Shown piece by piece: positions 61,308 to 64,000 of a stretch of 64,000 nucleotides of DNA. Source of the stretch: Nocardiopsis mwathae (GTDB lineage: Bacteria > Actinomycetota > Actinomycetes > Streptosporangiales > Streptosporangiaceae); NCBI RefSeq assembly GCF_014201195.1, contig NZ_JACHDS010000001.1, forward strand, positions 5,146,001-5,210,000, read 5' to 3'. A program made the translations under genes and the position numbers. A model generated the notes under the pieces. The model was not told where the DNA came from. It did no database searches and worked only from the letters and a program-made list of their open reading frames with translations. Each line of letters begins with the position of its first letter. The first letter of the stretch is position 1.

Positions 61308-63428
61308 GTGAGCATCGCGCTGTATCGCAAGTACCGGCCGGCGACGTTCGGCGAGGTGCGCGGGCAGGAGCACGTCACCGAGCCGCTGCGCCAGGCGCTG
61401 CGCAACGGGCGGATCAACCACGCCTACCTGTTCAGCGGGCCGCGCGGGTGCGGAAAGACGTCCAGCGCCCGTATCCTCGCCCGCTCGCTCAACTGTGCGC
61501 AGGGCCCCACCCCCGACCCGTGCGGGGAGTGCGATTCCTGTGTGGCGCTGGCCCCCGACGGCGGCGGCAGTATCGACGTCATCGAAATCGACGCCGCCTC
61601 CCACGGCGGTGTGGACGACGCACGTGAACTGCGAGAACGCGCGTTCTTCGCGCCGGTGAGCTCGCGGTACAAGGTCTACATCATCGACGAGGCGCACATG
61701 GTGACCCGCGAGGGTTTCAACGCGCTGCTCAAGCTCGTCGAGGAACCGCCGCCGCACCTGAAGTTCGTGTTCGCGACCACCGAGCCCGACAAGGTCATCG
61801 GCACCATCCGGTCGCGCACCCACCACTACCCCTTCCGCCTCATCCCGCCGAGTACGCTGCGCGAGCTCATGGAGGAGGTCCTCAGCGAGGAGGGCGTCGC
61901 CTTCGACCCCGCCGCGCTGCCGCTGGTGGTGCGCGCGGGCGCGGGCTCGGCGCGCGACTCGCTGTCCATCCTCGACCAGCTCCTCGCCGGGTCCGACGCG
62001 AGCGGCATCACCCGCGACGGCGCCGTCGCGCTCCTCGGCTACACCGACTCCTCCCTGCTCTCCGAGATGGTCGACGCGCTGGGCGCCCGCGACGGCGCGG
62101 CCGTGTTCGGCCTGATCGACCGGGTGATGGAAGGCGGCCACGACCCCCGGCGGTTCACCGCCGACCTGCTGGAGCGCGCCCGCGACCTGGTCGTGCTCGC
62201 GGCCGTGCCCGACGCGCTGGACAAGGGCCTGATCAACGTCTCGCCCGACGCCGTCGACCGGATGCGCGAGCAGGCGCAGCGCCTCGGCGCGGCCGAGCTC
62301 ACCCGCGCCGCCGAGATCCTCAACCAGGGGCTGACCGAGATGCGCGGCGCCACCTCGCCGCGCCTGCTGCTGGAGCTGCTGTGCGCCCGGGTGCTGCTTC
62401 CCGCAGCCGACGCGAGCGGCGACGGCGGCGCGCTGCTGGCCCGCCTGGACCAGCTGGAGCGCCGGGTGGCGTCGGGCGCGGTGGCGCCCGCGGGCTCCGC
62501 GCCCCCGGTCGGACCGCCGCCCGCGGCGCCCCCGGCCGCACCGCCGTCTGCTCCGGCGCCGACGCCGTCTGCTCCGGCGCCGTCCGCGCCCCCGCCGCCC
62601 GAGCCCGAGGCGGCGCCCGAGCGCCCGGTGGCTCCGGCGGCCGACGACTGGCCCGACACGCCTCCCGCGCCCCCGGCGGCCTCCGCCCCGGCGCCGCCTC
62701 CGGCACCCGCTCCGGCCGCCCGTCCCGCGGCGGGCGGGGCGCTCGACCTGGGGACGCTCCAGGCGTCCTGGGGCCGGATCCTGGAGACGGTCAAGGGCAT
62801 GCGCCGCTTCACCTGGATGGTGCTCAGCGGCAGCGATGTCCGCCCGGCCGCCGTCGAGGGCAACGTGGTGCAGCTCGCCTTCGCCCGGCCCAACGACGCC
62901 AAGGGGTTCTCCAACAGCGGCAGCGACCAGGTGGTCGCCGGGGCCATCGGGCAGATCCTCGGCGTGGAGGTGCGGGTCTCGGCGGTCGCCGGGACGGGTG
63001 CGCCGCCCGCGCCGCAGCGCCCGGCGGCCCCCGCTTCGGCCCCGCCCCCCTCCCCGGCCCCCGGTACGGAACCGTCCGGCTGGGACGCCCCCGCTGCGGC
63101 CCCGCCGCAGAGCACGCACCAGCAGGACTCGCGGCCGCAGAGCCCGCAGCAGCCGGGTCCCGCCGCGCCCGAGGAGCCGCGGCAGCAGCGCCCTCCCGCG
63201 GGCGCGGGCGGTGCGCGGGGTCCCATCACCGACCTGCCGGAGCCGCCACCGGACCCCTATGAGAACGCCGCCGCGGCTCCGCCGCCGGAGCGGGGGCCCG
63301 AGCCCGACCCGTCCGAACCGCCGCACGACCCGGCCGCCGATGAGGCGCCGCGGCCGTCCGGCTTCGCGCTGATCGAGAAGGAGCTCGGCGGCAAGGTCAT
63401 CGACGAGATCGACCACACCGCCCGGTGA
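61308..63428 (+). CDS. dnaX: DNA polymerase III subunit gamma/tau
   Basis: 706 residues from GTG 61308 (SIALYRKYRPATFGEVRGQE). AAA+ clamp loader with Walker A FSGPRGCGKTSSARIL, zinc cysteines in CAQGPTPDPCGECDSC, Walker B YIIDEAHMV and sensor VFATTEPDKVIGTIRSR. Residues ~395-480 and ~565-690 are Pro/Ala-rich linkers around a tau-like domain (WGRILETVKGMRRFTWMVLS). It loads the sliding clamp at the fork. The next usual gene (YbaB/RecR) is not reached within 570 bp. Confidence 0.97.
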   Translation: MSIALYRKYRPATFGEVRGQEHVTEPLRQALRNGRINHAYLFSGPRGCGKTSSARILARSLNCAQGPTPDPCGECDSCVALAPDGGGSIDVIEIDAASHGGVDDARELRERAFFAPVSSRYKVYIIDEAHMVTREGFNALLKLVEEPPPHLKFVFATTEPDKVIGTIRSRTHHYPFRLIPPSTLRELMEEVLSEEGVAFDPAALPLVVRAGAGSARDSLSILDQLLAGSDASGITRDGAVALLGYTDSSLLSEMVDALGARDGAAVFGLIDRVMEGGHDPRRFTADLLERARDLVVLAAVPDALDKGLINVSPDAVDRMREQAQRLGAAELTRAAEILNQGLTEMRGATSPRLLLELLCARVLLPAADASGDGGALLARLDQLERRVASGAVAPAGSAPPVGPPPAAPPAAPPSAPAPTPSAPAPSAPPPPEPEAAPERPVAPAADDWPDTPPAPPAASAPAPPPAPAPAARPAAGGALDLGTLQASWGRILETVKGMRRFTWMVLSGSDVRPAAVEGNVVQLAFARPNDAKGFSNSGSDQVVAGAIGQILGVEVRVSAVAGTGAPPAPQRPAAPASAPPPSPAPGTEPSGWDAPAAAPPQSTHQQDSRPQSPQQPGPAAPEEPRQQRPPAGAGGARGPITDLPEPPPDPYENAAAAPPPERGPEPDPSEPPHDPAADEAPRPSGFALIEKELGGKVIDEIDHTAR

Positions 63429-64000
63429 CCCGCCCGCGGCCACCGCCCGGAGGGTGTGTGGCCGGGGTGGCCGGGGGTCCGCTGAGCGGCCTTGCCCGCA
63501 CTCGCGCGCGGGGTGTCCTGTGGTGAAAAGCAGCAGCGACGGTGGGAGCGGGGCGAGCGCCCCTGCCACCTCACGGTCGGCGGCCGCGCCGAGCCGATCG
63601 GCACCCCTGTCGGCGTTGATCTCGGAGATATTGGGGTGATACTCGCCGGTATCACCCCAATATCTCCGAGATCAACGCCGACAGGGGCGGAAAGCGCGTT
63701 CCGGAGGTTTTTCGGGTCTGGTGGGCGGTTGCGGGTGCAGGGGGCGGCGGCTTCGGTCCGGCCGGAAGCCAGAATTTCCGCTTCGCGTGAAGCACATTCC
63801 GCGATTCGAGATACATGTGCCTCGCTGTGCTCGCGTCGCCAATGATCATGGGCTGGCATCCGATGGTGTCCGTTGCGCCCGATTAAATCCCACTGTCATT
63901 CGCGGGAACAGGATAAATCGGGCGCCAGACGGATGGGGGTCGTCCGCCATCGCCGCTCCGACATGTCCGGAACCTGACCGCCCTTGGAAGGCACTTCCAG
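63429..64000. other. Intergenic region to the window end, 570 bp, no gene seen
   Basis: Contains the long palindrome at 63604-63687. The last ~250 bp (63740-64000) are less GC-rich than the rest of the window and carry no open frame with actinomycete coding bias. Confidence 0.5.
63604..63687. repeat. Very long perfect palindrome (39-bp arms, 6-bp loop)
   Basis: Arms 63604-63642 and 63649-63687 are exact reverse complements; the loop is TCGCCG. The arm contains CGGCGTTGATCTCGGAGATA then TTGGGGTGATAC. GTTGATCTCGG(A/C)GA is shared with the palindrome at 22777-22848. It is too long for an ordinary terminator and lies ~175 bp past dnaX, so it is probably a mobile or dispersed palindromic repeat. 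Confidence 0.95.

Noticed and set aside
63454-63859. Several 60-200-codon frames on both strands after dnaX
   Set aside because: They run through the palindrome and end or begin symmetrically in it; they are by-products of the inverted repeat.

Overview
The window is high-GC DNA (roughly 70% G+C by eye) with GTG starts and strong GGAGG-type ribosome binding sites. Gene order is typical of a filamentous actinomycete. Tandem class A penicillin-binding proteins followed by rpsF-ssb-rpsR-rplI, an intein-bearing dnaB, upp, tadA, SRP RNA and dnaX point to a replication-origin-proximal core region, most likely of a Nocardiopsaceae-type organism (Nocardiopsis, Streptomonospora or Thermobifida relatives). 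The genus is an inference.

Layout. 1-7.1 kb: a truncated PBP, a small membrane protein, a MerR regulator, a complete PBP and a GT87-like membrane protein. 7.1-14.3 kb: ribosomal/replication operon, a Tat-exported amidase, a MATE exporter, a cluster of DnaA-box-like sites and dnaB with a 426-residue homing intein. 14.3-19.1 kb: small conserved genes, upp, two tadA-associated proteins, tadA and tRNA-Ser(CGA). 19.2-29.7 kb: three paralogous proline-rich membrane proteins surround a two-component system/ABC exporter operon. An intact IS3-family element splits that operon exactly between the ribosome binding site and the start codon of the ATPase gene. 29.7-35.8 kb: an Otr(A)/Tet(M)-like ribosome protection protein, gene remnants, a TPR protein and a four-gene operon of small proteins with an anti-sigma-type ATPase, divergent from a GntR regulator.

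35.8-48 kb is mosaic. PucR-regulator and hydrolase remnants precede a tightly coupled five-gene operon encoding an APH-like kinase, a histidine phosphatase, a second-type seryl-tRNA synthetase, a glycosyltransferase and an AlaRS-core-like protein. A GntR remnant, cysE-cysK, a radical SAM/SPASM enzyme, a membrane multicopper (CuNIR-like) fusion and a CopD-like protein follow. An identical 87-bp segment, the 3' end of the alpha/beta-hydrolase gene, lies at both ends of this stretch, so it looks like an inserted or rearranged block.

48-61 kb holds a cobalamin cluster: cobL (frameshifted), cobM, cbiD, cobK, cobIJ, cobH, cobG and riboswitch-controlled cobN. The CobN/CobG types indicate the late-cobalt-insertion route, with CbiD taking the C1-methylation/deacylation step. 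The window ends with tRNA-Ser(GGA), the SRP RNA, dnaX and a 39-bp-arm perfect palindrome.

The most interesting items are the SerRS/AlaRS-like/kinase/glycosyltransferase operon, the 87-bp direct repeat around it, the IS insertion with the 22-bp-periodic operator it lands beside, and two long palindromes sharing a GTTGATCTCGG core.
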